From positions 1 through 48,055 of the forward strand of contig CAKSVM010000012.1 of the NCBI GenBank assembly GCA_934503195.1: a stretch of 48,055 nt of DNA. Direction: 5' to 3'. The notes below the pieces were generated by a model. The model ran no database searches. It was not told the origin of the DNA and was given only the letters and a program-made list of their open reading frames with translations. The stretch comes from an uncultured Eubacteriales bacterium. Its GTDB lineage: Bacteria; Bacillota; Clostridia; Oscillospirales; CAG-272. The translations under genes were made by a program, and so were the position numbers. Shown one piece after another: positions 16,764 to 24,611 of this stretch. How positions within the stretch are numbered: the first letter of the stretch is position 1; every line of letters starts with the position of its first letter.

Positions 16764-17673
16764 AACCATTCTCCTTCAGAATATTTTTTACTTCGTCAAA
16801 AGTGGGTACGGCCGCTCTCGCGCCGACTCTTGTGCATTTGAGCGACGACGTCGCCGAGGCGAAGAGAGCGCATTTGCGGAAGTCGAAACCCTGTGTCATG
16901 GCGAACGCGAAGGCTCCGTGGAAGACGTCCCCGGCTCCGTTTGAGTCGACGACCTTCGTGTCGATTATGCCGTATCTTGTGAGCTTTCCGTCGTATACGA
17001 GTCCGCCGCGCCTTCCCTGAGTGATGACGACGACCTCGGGGTGATAGGTTTCGTAGAGCTTCTTCGCGGCGTCCTCAGCCGTCTTTTCGCCGGTGTGGCC
17101 GAGGGAATATTCCTCGGACGGGATCAGGATGTCGACGTGGGGGAGGAGCCTTTCGATTCCCTCGTAGAGTCCGCCGGCGTCGTAGAGAACCTTTCCCCCG
17201 GCGTTACGGATTGTTTTCGCGCCTTCGATCGCGGCGTCGAGTTCGTTTCCGTCGACCATGAGGATATCGGACTTCGCGATTTTCGCCTTCTGCGCCATGC
17301 TGAGGGCGAGCGGGGGCTTGTTTCCGCGGTGGAAGACGCAGGTGCGGGTCTTTTCCTTCGCGCTGAGGAGGACGAACGAGCAGAAGGACTCGCAGTCCGG
17401 TTCGACCGTGACGTTTGAGGTGTCGACTCCCCATTTTCTGAAATCGTCGAGTAGAAATTTTCCGCGGTCGTCGTCCGCGACCGAGCCGATGAACGAGACT
17501 CCGACGTCAGAGCCTTTGCCGAGCTTCGCGGCGGCTACGAGTCCGGTGGCGGTGGGACCGCCCCCGACAGATTTTATCTCGTCGGCCTTCAGCTTCGTGT
17601 CCTCGGCCGGGTATTCGGGGAGCATTATAAGCGTGTCAAAGACGTTGGCTCCTATTCCGGTTATAAGCTTCAT
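16753..17673 (-). CDS. PfkB-family sugar kinase, IolC-like position
   Basis: 306 aa ribokinase-fold kinase. Seen: the N-terminal GIGANVFDTLIMLPEYP, the GGGPTATGLVAAAKLG substrate block near residue 37, and the catalytic DSNGAGDVFHGAFAFA near residue 240 with its anion-hole GAGD. With IolB downstream and an IolJ-like aldolase just upstream, the simplest role is phosphorylation of 2-deoxy-5-keto-gluconate or a related keto-acid sugar before aldol cleavage. Other PfkB members phosphorylate ribose, tagatose-6-phosphate or sulfofructose, so the substrate is inferred from context only. It begins 1 bp after the aldolase stop codon. Confidence 0.87.
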   Translation of the reverse strand: MKLITGIGANVFDTLIMLPEYPAEDTKLKADEIKSVGGGPTATGLVAAAKLGKGSDVGVSFIGSVADDDRGKFLLDDFRKWGVDTSNVTVEPDCESFCSFVLLSAKEKTRTCVFHRGNKPPLALSMAQKAKIAKSDILMVDGNELDAAIEGAKTIRNAGGKVLYDAGGLYEGIERLLPHVDILIPSEEYSLGHTGEKTAEDAAKKLYETYHPEVVVITQGRRGGLVYDGKLTRYGIIDTKVVDSNGAGDVFHGAFAFAMTQGFDFRKCALFASATSSLKCTRVGARAAVPTFDEVKNILKENGYEL

Positions 17674-17674
17674 G

Positions 17675-18511
17675 TTATTTTACCTGATTATCTGCTCCGA
17701 GGAGTCGGATCTTTTCCTCCGCGAAAGCCTTGACGTTCTGAATCGCGTCCTTCATGAAGAGATCGATCGCGATGAGACTTCTCGACGTCTCGAATACCTT
17801 GTCAAGGAACGAATAGCATACGTCCGTGCCGAAGTTGATCTTCCGGATTCCCGCGCTGACCGCCGCTTTTATCTGATCGTCCGGAACGCCCGAGCCGCCG
17901 TGGAGGACAAGCGACACTTCCGGGTTCGCCTCGTGGATCTCTTCGATTCGCTTTATGTCGAGCTTCGGTGCCTTCTTGTAGTGACCGTGAGCCGTTCCGA
18001 CCATCACCGCCAGCGCGCGGACGCCTGAGCCTTTCGCGAACTTCGTCGCTTCCTCGACAGTGGTCGAGGCCGTCAGATTGTCCTCGTTCGCCGCCGAGCC
18101 GACGTGGCCGATTTCACCCTCAACCTGAATTCCGTTGTAGGCGCAGAGTTCAACGATCTTCTTCGTGATCTCAATGTTCTCGTCAATCGGCTTTGTCGAG
18201 GCGTCGATCATGATTCCGGTCGCGCCGTAGCGGATTGCCCGCATGACTTCCTTTTCCCCGGCTCCGTGGTCGAGATGGAAGCAGACCGGAACCGTCGCCT
18301 TCGCCGCCGCCGCCAAAATGATCGGGGAGACGTAATATCCCTCCTCGTTCGCCGCGAGTCTTGAATAGAACTGGAGAATGACCGGCGCGCGGAGCTCCTC
18401 GGCCGCCGCGATGATTCCCATCACGGTCTCCATGTTGTAGACGTTGAACGCCGGGATCGCGAATCCCCCTTTGTCGGCGAGCGACAGTACTTCGTCAAAT
18501 GAAACTAACAT
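17675..18511 (-). CDS. Class II fructose-bisphosphate-type aldolase
   Basis: 278 aa, from the ATG at 18511 preceded by AAAGGGAAAAAT. Zinc-dependent ketose-bisphosphate aldolase. Seen: PVCFHLDHGAGEKEVMRAIRYG near residue 75, with zinc and catalytic residues; VEGEIGHVG; a zinc histidine in VMVGTAHGHYK near 172; and LVLHGGSGVP plus KINFGTDVCYSF for phosphate binding. The size is that of the IolJ/GatY/KbaY group rather than the longer FbaA type. In the inositol pathway IolJ cleaves 2-deoxy-5-keto-gluconate-6-phosphate to malonate semialdehyde and DHAP. In tagatose pathways related enzymes give DHAP plus glyceraldehyde-3-phosphate. Either is possible. Confidence 0.9.
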   Translation of the reverse strand: MLVSFDEVLSLADKGGFAIPAFNVYNMETVMGIIAAAEELRAPVILQFYSRLAANEEGYYVSPIILAAAAKATVPVCFHLDHGAGEKEVMRAIRYGATGIMIDASTKPIDENIEITKKIVELCAYNGIQVEGEIGHVGSAANEDNLTASTTVEEATKFAKGSGVRALAVMVGTAHGHYKKAPKLDIKRIEEIHEANPEVSLVLHGGSGVPDDQIKAAVSAGIRKINFGTDVCYSFLDKVFETSRSLIAIDLFMKDAIQNVKAFAEEKIRLLGADNQVK

Positions 18512-18595
18512 ATTTTTCCCTTTCTGGACATAGTTTACAGTTTTCTCGCAAATCAGGTTTCGCGCCGACAAAAAGCCATGCCGGCGCGGGTTATT

Positions 18596-19687
18596 TTATA
18601 ACGCGGACAGAATCAGCTCGGGGACAGACATGATCTCCATATCATCCGGCTTTTCGGCCTCCAGCGCGGCGTATTCGGACGGGCTTGCCACGACAAGGAG
18701 CTTCGCGCCGACGTGTCCGGCGTTTGTCCAGCGATCCTTCGCGACGAGCTTCATGACGTCGGGGAGATATTCGGCCATCAGAGTGTTTCCGCCCCAGATC
18801 AGTTCCTTGCGGTTCAAGAGCATTTCGCGCAGGTCGACGCAGGCGTTCAGGAAGATTCTCGGCTCCTCAACCTCGTCAAGGTCGCGGACAAGGGCGAAGC
18901 TGTCCTGATAGGTCGCCGTAACCGGGAGCTTGTTTACCTTGAGCGTGCCGTCCTCAATGAGCTTCGAGACGAGCGAGGTGAAGGTGACAATCCCGGTGTC
19001 GGGAGAAATTCCCCATTCCTTGTATTCATGCTTCATCATCTTGGCGTCGGCCGGGTCGAGGACGATGACCTTCTTGTAGTTTCCGATCGCTTTCGCGCAT
19101 TTTTCGGCCGTCTTGCGGGTTTCGTCAGCCTCTCCGACGAGGAAGTCGAGCGTCGCGCCGCTGTCGGGTTCGTCCTTCAGGACAGTGAAGCTGATTCCGG
19201 CTTTTGTAAGCACCGCCGCCGCGTCGACCGCGTAGGACGGAACCTTGTATCTCACGTCTGTACCGATGTAGAGGAGATTTTCCGCGACGGTCGGGAGCGA
19301 GAGCTCGAGATTTACGATCTCGTCCGGGACTTTCGTCATTCCGTAGGCGTTTCCGAACGCTTCGATGTTGTAGAGGAGTCTGTTTATGTAGTCGGGCGTG
19401 ATTTCGTTCTGAACCGCCTCAAGTCTGACTTCCTTGGTGAACTTCACCGGATCCCATCCGGTCATGCAGTTGTTCGTGCATCCGCCGCAGAGCGCGCACT
19501 CGTAGACGTTGTCGATGACGTCCGAAAGCTCAACCGCGCCTCTTTCGACGAGCGAAAGGGTCAGAGCGCGGGCGCGGGCGGTGTTTCTCTCCTGACCCGT
19601 GGCGTTTCCGATCGGGCAGACATGACGGCACATCCAGCAGAAGCGGCAGGCGTCGATGGTTTCTTTGCTTTTCTGTGAAATTAACAT
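18596..19687 (-). CDS. Double [4Fe-4S] electron-transfer protein, GlcF/GlpC/LutA-like
   Basis: 363 aa. Two N-terminal ferredoxin-type clusters are visible: CRFCWMCRHVCP near residues 14-25 and CALCGGCTNNCMT near 64-76. The C-terminal part resembles the CCG-domain region of GlcF/GlpC, but several Cys positions are not canonical; for example YIGTDVRYKVP stands where a Cys-rich turn would be expected. Such proteins pass electrons from an FAD-linked dehydrogenase to the next carrier. It lies 15 bp after the FAD dehydrogenase stop and in the same operon as the fused ETF, so a dehydrogenase-FeS-ETF chain is the natural reading. Confidence 0.85.
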   Translation of the reverse strand: MLISQKSKETIDACRFCWMCRHVCPIGNATGQERNTARARALTLSLVERGAVELSDVIDNVYECALCGGCTNNCMTGWDPVKFTKEVRLEAVQNEITPDYINRLLYNIEAFGNAYGMTKVPDEIVNLELSLPTVAENLLYIGTDVRYKVPSYAVDAAAVLTKAGISFTVLKDEPDSGATLDFLVGEADETRKTAEKCAKAIGNYKKVIVLDPADAKMMKHEYKEWGISPDTGIVTFTSLVSKLIEDGTLKVNKLPVTATYQDSFALVRDLDEVEEPRIFLNACVDLREMLLNRKELIWGGNTLMAEYLPDVMKLVAKDRWTNAGHVGAKLLVVASPSEYAALEAEKPDDMEIMSVPELILSAL

Positions 19688-19702
19688 ATTATTACACCTA
19701 CC

Positions 19703-21127
19703 TTACAGTCCGAGCTTGAAGGGATTCATGATCCCGTTCGGGTCGAGAGACTTCTTGATCCCCTCAAAGACCTGCATAGCGGGTCCGTACTGTTCCTTCA
19801 TGAGGCGGCCTAACTTGATTCCGACTCCGTGATGATCGTTGACCACGCCGCCGTTCGCGATAGCCGTTCTGACTCCGCAGTTCCAGATCGCGTTGTGGAG
19901 ACGGAGAGCCTCGTGCGGATCCTCCGGAACGTCGTCGACGATGAAGCGGTCGTAGATCATCGCGCCCCATTCGTACCAGTGCGAGAAGTGAGCTATGAAG
20001 CGTGCCATCGGGAAGTTTGTCTCAATCGCTTCCTTCATCGCCCAGTAGATCTTCTCGATCTTGTCATACGGAGCTATCGAGTCCATCGTGCCGAACATCT
20101 GCGGGAGATCCATCATGTTTCCGGGGTAGAAGAAGGTGATCTTTTCCTTCCACCACTTTTCGCCGTATTCCGAGCCGAGATCCTCCGCGCCGTATTTCGC
20201 GAAGGTGTCAAGGAGGAGCTTCTCCTCGACCGCGACGATTTCCGAAACGCCCTCGATCGCGACGTTCATGAACGCGCCGGGCTTCGCCACGCCGACTATC
20301 TTCTTTATAAGCGTCGAGGTTTCGGCCTCGTCGTAGAGACGCATTACAGAGGGCTTGAACTTCTGTAAAAGCTCGCGTCCGGCGTTGAAGGCGTCGGCCA
20401 TGTTGTGGAAGAGGAATCCGCGGAAGCGTCTCTCCTCGGGCTGTTCGTAGATCCGCATCTGAGCCTTTGTGATGACGCCGAGAGTTCCCTCGGAGCCGAT
20501 GAAGATCTGATTGAGGTCGGGACCCGCCGCGTGCTTGGGAGCCGGGGAGGTGTGGATTATGTCGCCGTTCGGGAGGACGACCTCAAGTTCGAGAGCCATG
20601 TCGTCGATCTTGCCGTATTTTGTCGAGACGACACCGATTCCGCGGTGAGCGAGGAAGCCGCCGACCGTCGAGCAGGTGAGCGAGGAGGGGTAGTGCATCG
20701 TGGCGTAGCCTCTTTCGTTGGCCGCCCATTCGATGTGCTTGTAGATCGCGCCGGTGCCGCACTCGATGTACATTCCCTTTTCGTTTATGTCATAAATCTG
20801 ATTCATGCGCTTGGTATCGAGGACGATACCGCCGCAGACCGGGATCGCGCCGCCCTGCGTTCCGCCTCCGCCGCCCCATGTGGTGACGGGGAGCTTGTAG
20901 TAATTGGCGATTCTGAGAACCTTCGAGACCTCCTCGGCGTTCTTCGGCGAGACGATGACGTCGGCGTAGGGCATATTGAGTCCGCGATCCGACCACATTC
21001 TCGGGAGCCAGAAGTAATCAACCGAGTGGGTTATTTTGTCGACGGGTTTTTCGGAGCAGTTTTCGCGTCCGACCGCGTCTTCGAGTTCAGACAGGATCAT
21101 TGTCTGAGTAAAATCGTTGAAAATCAT
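19703..21127 (-). CDS. FAD-linked dehydrogenase, GlcD / alkyl-DHAP-synthase-like
   Basis: 474 aa VAO-type flavoprotein. The FAD PCMH domain is N-terminal: PYADVIVSPKNAEEVSKVLRIA, PVTTWGGGGGTQGGAIPVCGG, and TMHYPSSLTCSTVGGFLAHRGIG. The C-terminal FAD-oxidase domain ends with the family's histidine motif in NDHHGVGIKLG and a SLDPNGIMNPFKLGL tail, typical of 2-hydroxyacid dehydrogenases and alkyl-DHAP synthase. It likely oxidises a hydroxyl in the sugar-derived substrate; which one is unknown. Ribosome site TTGAGGAAACAAA. Repeat element A sits between it and the upstream FucI-like gene. Confidence 0.88.
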   Translation of the reverse strand: MIFNDFTQTMILSELEDAVGRENCSEKPVDKITHSVDYFWLPRMWSDRGLNMPYADVIVSPKNAEEVSKVLRIANYYKLPVTTWGGGGGTQGGAIPVCGGIVLDTKRMNQIYDINEKGMYIECGTGAIYKHIEWAANERGYATMHYPSSLTCSTVGGFLAHRGIGVVSTKYGKIDDMALELEVVLPNGDIIHTSPAPKHAAGPDLNQIFIGSEGTLGVITKAQMRIYEQPEERRFRGFLFHNMADAFNAGRELLQKFKPSVMRLYDEAETSTLIKKIVGVAKPGAFMNVAIEGVSEIVAVEEKLLLDTFAKYGAEDLGSEYGEKWWKEKITFFYPGNMMDLPQMFGTMDSIAPYDKIEKIYWAMKEAIETNFPMARFIAHFSHWYEWGAMIYDRFIVDDVPEDPHEALRLHNAIWNCGVRTAIANGGVVNDHHGVGIKLGRLMKEQYGPAMQVFEGIKKSLDPNGIMNPFKLGL

Positions 21128-21164
21128 TTTGTTTCCTCAAATCATTGGATATTCTTTTTTTCTT

Positions 21165-21298
21165 TAGACGAGGGCAAAGCCCGAGTGGGGCGAAGGAGTA
21201 ACCTCGAAGAGGTGACTCCGACCCCCTCCTGACAGAACCGTGAGAATCCCTTTTGCAGTAAACTAACCCTGACGTTCGAGTGCAGGGTCGCACCCTGC
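21165..21298. repeat. Structured dispersed repeat, copy A
   Basis: About 134 bp that aligns along its length with copy B at 23926-24096. Key parts: GGGCAAAGCCC; hairpin II GGAGT-aa-CCTC-gaa-GAGG-tg-ACTCC at 21195-21219; the block CCCTCCTGACAGAACCG; AACCCTGACG; and hairpin III GCAGGGT-cgc-ACCCTGC at 21282-21298. The right end touches the stop codon of the FucI-like gene (TTA at 21299-21301). Lying inside the operon, it would be transcribed and could act as a processing or attenuation site. Confidence 0.75.
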
Positions 21299-22708
21299 TT
21301 AATTATTATATAGGTCGTCGAATTCGAGCTCCGGCACGAACTTGCAGAACTCACGGATGACGTCGGCGTATTTGCCCTGAATCTCGGCCATGTGGTGGAT
21401 GTAGGGTCCTTCGATGACCTTCCGCTCGACCTTCGGGAGATTGCCGAAGTCAGCCCACATATGCGTTCCGAAGGTGTGCGGGCCGTCGGTCGTCCTGAAG
21501 TTTCCGGCGAGGAAGCTGAACTTTCCGCCCTGTCCCTGGAATCTCGCGATCGTCCAGTCGCCGTCCGCCACTCTGAAGGACGGCTTCGTGTTGAAGATGT
21601 AGGCTCTCGAATCGGGTTTCTTCAAGGAGTACGCGAAGGGTCCGCAGTGCCAGAGAAGCTCGGAATTGTCGTTTTCGGGATTGCGGCAGGTGAACTCACC
21701 GAACGCCGGGACGGATTTCTTCCGCTTCATCGAGTAGAGAAGCGCCATCGTGATCGCGCCGTAGATGTCAGACTCGCAGGTCACAAGGCAGTCCATGTCG
21801 CCGAGAACCGACATGGCGAGACACGGGTTCGCCCCGAAGCCGAGCGGCATCGACGTCCAGCATTCGGTCGAGATGATGTCGGCGTGATTCTCCTCCTTGA
21901 TTCCGAGGTAGAACGGGACGAAGGTCATCATCTTCACGAGGAGTTCGTCGTCGAGTCCGGTCGTGTCGTACTTTTTCTTCACGTCGGCGGCGAGAGCCTC
22001 AAGCTCCGGACGGCGCGAGGGGTCGTTGTAGATCTTTTCGAGCTTCGACACAGCCTCGGCCATGTTTATCGGGGTCACGTCGATTCCGAACTTCTCCATG
22101 AGTTCCATTTCGTTGAACATGACGCTCTTGAAGGGCTTTACGCGACATCCGACCTGAACGATCCGCATCCCTTTGAAGGTTTTGAGCATCGAGACGACCG
22201 AGAGGAATTTCGAGAGTCCCTCGGCGAAGGGCTTGTCCTCGACGTCGCAGTTTTCGATATATGTAAAGGGAACGTGACTGCGCTGGAGGTGCTTTGAGAT
22301 CGCGAAGAGACCGCACTGGCAGTCGGTGAAGCGGTTGCCCTCGGGCGTGAAGAGATTGTCGCGCGGGCCCCATAAAAGCACGGGAAGTCCCATCTCGCGG
22401 GCGACACGACCGGCGGCGTCCTCGTTTCCGAAGTTGCAGTTGATTATGAAGATCGCGTCGACCTTCTCGCCTTTGAGGTAATCGACAACCTTTGAAACGT
22501 CGTCGTTTTCGAAGAGGAGACCCTCGTCGTTGAGCCATTCGAGGTCGGTGAACTCAACCGTTTCGTCGGCGAAGTGTTCCTTTATATAGGCGAGAACCTT
22601 GTTCTTGTTGTCGACGGCAAAGGAGGGCTGGAAGATACCCTTTCTGGTCTTCTGGTCAGCGAGCCAGCGGCGTTCGGGGACGATTCCGATTTTCAGCTTG
22701 GTATTCAT
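21299..22708 (-). CDS. L-fucose/L-arabinose isomerase-like protein
   Basis: 469 aa from the ATG at 22708, which has GAAAGGATGATATA upstream; an in-frame ATG 18 codons earlier lacks a site. It fits the FucI/AraA isomerase fold: two Rossmann-like N-terminal domains (DAIFIINCNFGNEDAAGRVARE, LPVLLWGPRDN) and a C-terminal domain with metal-site-like acidic residues in STECWTSMPLGFGANPC and VTCESDIYGAITMALLY, plus a late histidine segment GPYIHHMAEIQGKY. The family interconverts aldoses and ketoses with Mn2+. It is the first gene of the ten-gene operon, so it likely performs the entry step. The exact sugar cannot be read. Confidence 0.83.
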   Translation of the reverse strand: MNTKLKIGIVPERRWLADQKTRKGIFQPSFAVDNKNKVLAYIKEHFADETVEFTDLEWLNDEGLLFENDDVSKVVDYLKGEKVDAIFIINCNFGNEDAAGRVAREMGLPVLLWGPRDNLFTPEGNRFTDCQCGLFAISKHLQRSHVPFTYIENCDVEDKPFAEGLSKFLSVVSMLKTFKGMRIVQVGCRVKPFKSVMFNEMELMEKFGIDVTPINMAEAVSKLEKIYNDPSRRPELEALAADVKKKYDTTGLDDELLVKMMTFVPFYLGIKEENHADIISTECWTSMPLGFGANPCLAMSVLGDMDCLVTCESDIYGAITMALLYSMKRKKSVPAFGEFTCRNPENDNSELLWHCGPFAYSLKKPDSRAYIFNTKPSFRVADGDWTIARFQGQGGKFSFLAGNFRTTDGPHTFGTHMWADFGNLPKVERKVIEGPYIHHMAEIQGKYADVIREFCKFVPELEFDDLYNN

Positions 22709-22767
22709 TATATCATCCTTTCGATGTGAAGCAGATTTTCTTTTTGAGAATTCGGATTCCATGAAAT

Positions 22768-22796
22768 ATTATACTATATCTGAAAATAAATTTCAA
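22768..22796 (-). promoter_or_regulatory. Promoter of the ten-gene catabolic operon
   Basis: On the minus strand, -35 TTGAAA (22796-22791), 17-bp spacer, -10 TATAAT (22773-22768), 60 bp before the FucI-like ATG. No other strong promoter was seen down to 10.9 kb. Confidence 0.83.
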
Positions 22797-22860
22797 GGGC
22801 TTTTCGAAAAAATCTGTCTCCGAACCGAAATATTGTAGACCTGCACAAAAATCCCCGCTT

Positions 22861-22876
22861 CGATTTGTACACATCG
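22861..22876. promoter_or_regulatory. Candidate operator for the RpiR-type regulator
   Basis: Near-perfect 16-bp palindrome CGATTTGTACACATCG, with one mismatched pair. It lies between the two divergent promoters, 17 bp upstream of the regulator's -35. Confidence 0.5.
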
Positions 22877-22892
22877 CATAAGAAATTTCCCC

Positions 22893-22921
22893 TTGACAGC
22901 AGGCGCGAAATGGTGTATAAT
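22893..22921 (+). promoter_or_regulatory. Promoter of the RpiR-type regulator gene
   Basis: -35 TTGACA (22893-22898), 17-bp spacer, -10 TATAAT (22916-22921). Both hexamers are perfect. Confidence 0.9.
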
Positions 22922-22950
22922 AATAGGAAAGAAACAACTGTGAGGTAAAT

Positions 22951-23787
22951 ATGGAAAGAACATCGCTCCGCATCAAGGTTCTCTATGACGAAATGGGCCG
23001 CGCCGAAAAGAAGATCGCCGACTGGATTCTCGACAATCCCGGAAAATTTGTCCCGCTTTCTATAAGCGAACTCGCCGACAACTGCAAGTGCAGTGAAGCG
23101 ACAATTGTGCGTTTTGCGCGAAGACTTGGCTTTGACGGCTATCAGGCACTGAAAATCTCGCTTGCCCGCGAGGAGAACACCACGAGTGTGTCCGAGTCGA
23201 TCACGCCGTCGGACTCCAGCTTCGAGATTTTTTCGAAGGTCTGCGACAATATTTTCTGCTCGCTTGAGCGGACGAAGAAGGTGCTTGACGAGAAATCGCT
23301 GTCCGAGGCGGCCGAAAAGATTCTGTCCGCGGGGCGGATTGTGACTATGGGACTCGGAAACTCGGCGTCGGTGGCGGTCGATCTGAGTCATAAGCTTCTG
23401 CGCGCGGGGTGCGACGCGGTGGCGTACACCGACAATCATATGCAGGCGATCGCGGTTTCGCATCTGAGGGCGGGCGACGTGGCGGTCGGGATCTCGCATT
23501 CAGGCTCGTCGCGGGACATTGTGGAGTCGCTGAAGATCGCGAGAGAGCGCGGGGCGGTGACGATCTGCCTTACAAACTGCGGAAAATCGCCGATTCAGAA
23601 GGTGAGCGACATAGTCTTGCAGACCTCGTCTGACGAGACGAACTATTCGATTCTGGCACTCGGCTCGCGGATCGCGCAGCTCGCGATAGTAGACGCTTTG
23701 TATTTCTATCTGGTGTTCCGGAAGGGAGCCGACGCCGTGAAGGCGATCGAGGAGACCGAGAAGGCGTTGAATACGAAGAAATACTGA
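22951..23787 (+). CDS. MurR/RpiR-family transcriptional regulator
   Basis: 278 aa. The N-terminal HTH-6 domain (residues 1 to about 75) has KIADWILDNPGKFVPLSISELADNCKCSEATIVRFARRLGFDGYQALK. A C-terminal SIS domain follows (about 105-255) with TMGLGNSASVAVDLSHKL and GISHSGSSRDIVESLKIARERGA, which normally binds a phosphosugar. It is divergent from the ten-gene operon across a 242-bp region that has both promoters and a palindrome. It most likely controls that operon in response to one of its phosphorylated intermediates; this is inference from position and family. Confidence 0.92.
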   Translation: MERTSLRIKVLYDEMGRAEKKIADWILDNPGKFVPLSISELADNCKCSEATIVRFARRLGFDGYQALKISLAREENTTSVSESITPSDSSFEIFSKVCDNIFCSLERTKKVLDEKSLSEAAEKILSAGRIVTMGLGNSASVAVDLSHKLLRAGCDAVAYTDNHMQAIAVSHLRAGDVAVGISHSGSSRDIVESLKIARERGAVTICLTNCGKSPIQKVSDIVLQTSSDETNYSILALGSRIAQLAIVDALYFYLVFRKGADAVKAIEETEKALNTKKY

Positions 23788-23807
23788 CGGCTGATAATAT
23801 GATTTGC

Positions 23808-23834
23808 GCGGGAGGGGAAGCTTCTCCCGCTTTA
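23808..23834 (+). terminator. Probable terminator of the regulator gene
   Basis: Stem GCGGGAG (23808-23814) / CTCCCGC (23824-23830) followed by a short TTTAG tract. It has a weak T run but good position, 21 bp after the stop. Confidence 0.6.
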
Positions 23835-23852
23835 GTATGGTAACACGATGAT

Positions 23853-24574
23853 CATAGACGCAAATACGCGTATTTTCGGGGGTACTCTCCCTGATTTTTT
23901 TATACGCATGCGTGTATCTTTTTCCTTTAGGCGTACCAGTTGCTCCGCAACTGGTGCGAAGCCCGAGCGGGTGAAGGAGTAGCCACGTAGTGGTGACTCC
24001 GAACCCTCCTGACAGAACCGAGAGAATCAACTCAGCACAGACTAGCCCTGACGACGTCTGCACCAGTTGCTACGCAACTGGTCGGGGGCTCCCCGCACGC
24101 GTATTTTCGGGGGTACTCCTCCAATTTTTTTTACACAGATGCGTGTGATTATTTGTTTATATAACGATGCAACGCTTGCAACGCGAAAAAACGGTGATTT
24201 TCGAGGTGTGTGTGTGTGGAGTGGAAGGAGTATAGGTTCAGGTTATTGATAATGATATTGTGAGACCGTAGGGCGGGGACTTTGTCAGATTTACGATACA
24301 GGTTGATATATACATATTCGTACAGGCATACAGGAAATAGTTCTACCTATCTGAACCAAGCAGACATATACTCGTTCAGCTTATCTGAACCGGACAGGTT
24401 TACAATAGTTCAACATGGCTGAACCATCTCATCCTCACTGCGCAATGACACCTCCAAAAACCCTGTTTTTTTGCGTTGCAAGCGTTGCATCGTTATATAA
24501 ACAAACATCTATACGCATCCGTATAAAAAAAATCTGGGGAATGACCCCCAAAAATACGCGTATTTGCGTCTATG
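23853..24574. mobile_element. Gene-free inverted-repeat element, MITE-like, with nested repeat
   Basis: This fills most of the 824-bp convergent gap between the regulator and FkbM genes. The ends are inverted repeats: CATAGACGCAAATACGCG starts the left end at 23853 and its complement closes the right end at 24574, with similarity running about 70 bp inwards. A second, internal arm begins at 24097 and pairs with the right end for about 110 bp, including a perfect 33-bp inverted repeat (24152-24184 and 24473-24505). The centre (24210-24440) is AT-richer than its surroundings, with recurring GTTCAG/CTGAAC words and no credible ORF. No transposase is present. Confidence 0.72.
23926..24096. repeat. 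Structured dispersed repeat, copy B, nested in the inverted-repeat element
   Basis: About 170 bp. Hairpin I ACCAGTTGC-tcc-GCAACTGGT at 23935-23955; hairpin II GGAGT-ag-CCAC-gta-GTGG-tg-ACTCC at 23976-24000; CCCTCCTGACAGAACCG; GCCCTGACG; hairpin III ACCAGTTGC-tac-GCAACTGGT at 24062-24082; then GGGGGCTCCCCGC. It lies between two direct copies of the host element's TACGCGTATTTTCGGGGGTACT segment, as if it had inserted there. Confidence 0.75.
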
Positions 24575-24611
24575 CATAACCAACTAAAGTAAAAAGAGAC
24601 CCTTCCGGATC

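Noticed and set aside
24067..24249. 60-codon ORF in the inverted-repeat element
   Set aside because: It crosses the boundary between the nested repeat and the host arm and has no ribosome site.
23853..24574. CRISPR array or retron in the repeat-rich gap
   Set aside because: The repeats are inverted arms and a single nested unit, not regularly spaced direct repeats; no cas or reverse-transcriptase gene is present.
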